Source: an uncultured Actinomycetes bacterium | Lineage (GTDB): Bacteria > Actinomycetota > Actinomycetes > Mycobacteriales > Nakamurellaceae | DNA length: 6,361 bases | Reading direction: 5' to 3' | Assembly: GCA_937926105.1 (NCBI GenBank) | Contig: CALANS010000042.1 | Location: 1-6,361 of the forward strand | In this document: positions 5,346 through 6,361 of the stretch, piece by piece | Layout of the letters: each line of letters starts with the position of its first letter | How positions within the stretch are numbered: position 1 is the first letter of the stretch | Program-made: the position numbers and the translations under genes | The notes under the pieces: model-generated | Database searches by the model: none | The model's input: the letters and a program-made list of their open reading frames with translations, nothing else | What the model was told of the DNA's origin: nothing

Positions 5346-6264
5346 AGGTTGGGCGTCCTACGACGCTGCCCTGAAGGCAATTGGTGAGCGGCGGGGCGAC
5401 GAACATGCGGACGACAGGGCATTTCTTGCTTCTATCGGCTTCGTGGAGCCCTCCGGGCCGCCGGAACTAACAGGCAAGGGGCAGGAGTACTTCCAGGTCC
5501 GCTTTATTCGCGAAGACCTTCCGGAGGCGAACCGTCGACTCCAACGAGCCGTTCTCTCGCTTGCGCCCGTAGCTGCAGTCGCCCAATTGCTCGACGGCGT
5601 CTCTGGTGCGACACGGGCCACGGTCGAGACGGTACTGCGCAGCCAAGGTTTTGGAGATGGGCTTCGCGACCGCAATCTGGGATTTCTCCTGGCTCTAATG
5701 GATCGAACCCGGATCGTGAAGTACTCCAAATCTGATGGGTCAGTGCGCGTCCTGGTGCATCCAGCGCGGGAAGATGCAGTGCCCGCAAGCGTGTTCATTA
5801 GCCCACGAACGCCCTACGGCAACCGTGTCTGGCTCAGAAGGGTTCTCGCCGAGGGAACGGGAAACATAGCCTGGCTTGACAAGCACTTCACCTCCGCAGC
5901 GTTCGAACCGCTTTGGGAGGCCATTGACGGAAACAGCGTGTCTTCAGTCCGCCTTCTCTCGCTCTTCCTCGCGGATGCTCACGCCGGACGGAAGGTGAAG
6001 CGAGACTTTCGGAACCTTCAGACCGAGTTCGCGGCGCGGGGCGTCGACCTCCAGTGGCGCGTCATCGACAGTCAACTCATCAAGGACACGCACGACCGCT
6101 GGATCATTAGCGACGATGCTGCAAGGAACATACCGAACGTCAACGCCATCATGTCTGGGCAGCACTCAGAGCTCAATCTCAGTTCGCAACGTGCTGTTCT
6201 CGCGGGGCTGTTCGATGGCTACTGGAGCGACGCGCAGCCGATTGAGGGGGCATGGAGCGCATAG
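5320..6264 (+). CDS. Putative phospholipase-D-like effector protein, second gene of cargo operon
   Basis: I choose TTG 5320 as the start: GGAGG at 5309-5313 lies six bases upstream, whereas ATG 5305 has no ribosome site. This gives 314 residues and a 26-base overlap with the preceding gene, implying coupled translation. The N-terminal half looks like winged-helix material (DRAFLASIGFVEPSG with LTGKGQEYF; later NLGFLLALMDRTRIVKYSKS). The C-terminal half alternates strands and helices, with WLDKHFTSAAFEPLWEAID, VSSVRLLSLFLAD and LQWRVIDSQLIKD, then H258-D-R260-W-I-I-S-D265. This is an H-x-R-x4-D variant of the H-x-K-x4-D motif of phospholipase-D-superfamily nucleases and lipases, close to the HDR form I recall in MIT_C-type PLD-like domains. 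Only one such motif is seen, so activity would need a dimer, or the fold may only bind. The family is otherwise unrecognised. Confidence 0.65.
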   Translation: MPSKEIPSKGWASYDAALKAIGERRGDEHADDRAFLASIGFVEPSGPPELTGKGQEYFQVRFIREDLPEANRRLQRAVLSLAPVAAVAQLLDGVSGATRATVETVLRSQGFGDGLRDRNLGFLLALMDRTRIVKYSKSDGSVRVLVHPAREDAVPASVFISPRTPYGNRVWLRRVLAEGTGNIAWLDKHFTSAAFEPLWEAIDGNSVSSVRLLSLFLADAHAGRKVKRDFRNLQTEFAARGVDLQWRVIDSQLIKDTHDRWIISDDAARNIPNVNAIMSGQHSELNLSSQRAVLAGLFDGYWSDAQPIEGAWSA

Positions 6265-6266
6265 CG

Positions 6267-6288
6267 CTGGCCGGGATCTGGCCGGGAT
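6267..6288. repeat. Two head-to-tail 11-bp repeats near right end
   Basis: CTGGCCGGGAT occurs at 6267-6277 and again, with no gap, at 6278-6288, directly after the stop of the last cargo gene and about 50 bases inside the right attachment site. Tandem short sites at the end of an element often bind the integrase or excisionase. The repeat is not found in the left-end inverted repeat, so that role is only a possibility. The remaining 6289-6338 shows no gene or clear terminator. Confidence 0.5.
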
Positions 6289-6338
6289 TTCCGTCGTGGG
6301 ACCGAGCGCCCATACGGCGTGATCCCAACGGGGGACTG

Positions 6339-6361
6339 GGAGGGGATGACGGGAATCGAAC
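6339..6361 (-). tRNA. tRNA-Gly(UCC), 3' end only, continuing beyond the window; right attachment site
   Basis: These 23 bases are identical to 1517-1539 and, read on the minus strand, are the 3' acceptor strand CATCCCC with discriminator T, plus most of the T arm. The rest of the gene, including the anticodon, lies past the window edge; the isotype is taken from the left copy, which shows CTTCCAA. Integration into a tRNA 3' end normally leaves the intact gene on one side, and the left copy is plainly partial, so this should be the functional one. Its 3' end reads TCCC, where the left copy has TCCA, so here CCA would have to be added after transcription. Confidence 0.65.

Larger units (their letters stand above)
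1517..6361. mobile_element. Small decayed integrative element in a tRNA-Gly 3' end
   Basis: The element is bounded by direct copies of a tRNA-Gly 3' end: 1517-1563 on the left and 6339 to the window end on the right, with 23 identical bases visible. It carries a tyrosine integrase, a small HTH regulator, a ribbon-helix-helix protein and cargo genes, the usual content of integrative elements or phage satellites. At about 4.8 kb it is very small. Several parts look damaged: an integrase missing its N-terminus, a frameshifted glycosylase-like gene and a minus-strand gene with an apparently lost 3' end. No replication, relaxase, capsid or terminase gene is present. The base composition of the right half is lower in G+C than the host flank. 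The right boundary lies at or beyond the end of the window. Confidence 0.75.

Overview
The window looks like chromosomal DNA of a high-GC actinobacterium, most likely Microbacteriaceae or similar. That host assignment is an inference from base composition, codon use and a tRNA-Gly 3' end. It carries a small integrated element of about 4.8 kb. Hand counts show the contrast: bases 61-120 are 46/60 G+C and bases 1021-1080 are 42/60, against 32/60 for 5641-5700 near the right end of the element.

Host flank (1-1516). A gamma-carbonic-anhydrase-like hexapeptide protein, whose initiator begins one base before the window, is followed by a roughly 300-base spacer with inverted repeats and a 48-bp tandem repeat. 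A LysE/RhtB-family exporter comes next.

Element (1517-6361). The left end is the 3' part of a tRNA-Gly(UCC) gene on the minus strand. Its first 23 bases recur exactly at 6339-6361, where the sequence runs off the window toward the presumed intact tRNA. These are the marks of site-specific integration into a tRNA 3' end. Inside, from the left: a long imperfect inverted repeat near the attachment site; a small HTH regulator resembling restriction-modification C proteins, with a near-canonical pair of C boxes; a divergent uracil-DNA-glycosylase-like gene broken by a frameshift; a strong hairpin; a minus-strand gene that seems to have lost its 3' end; a small ribbon-helix-helix gene coupled to a truncated ORF; and a tyrosine integrase with an intact catalytic domain but no N-terminus.

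Cargo (4408-6264). Downstream of the integrase lies a clear sigma70-type promoter (TTGACT, 17 bp, TATCCT) with a 12-bp palindrome at the expected transcription start. It drives two overlapping genes. The first encodes a winged-helix-like protein with a proline/alanine-rich linker and a small C-terminal domain. The second encodes a protein with a phospholipase-D-like H-x-R-x4-D motif in its C-terminal half. I do not recognise the pair as a named system. Its operon structure, own promoter and place in a decayed tRNA-borne island make it the best candidate here for an undescribed accessory, possibly anti-phage, system.

Overall the mobility functions look degraded while the two cargo genes are intact, as if the island had been kept for its cargo.
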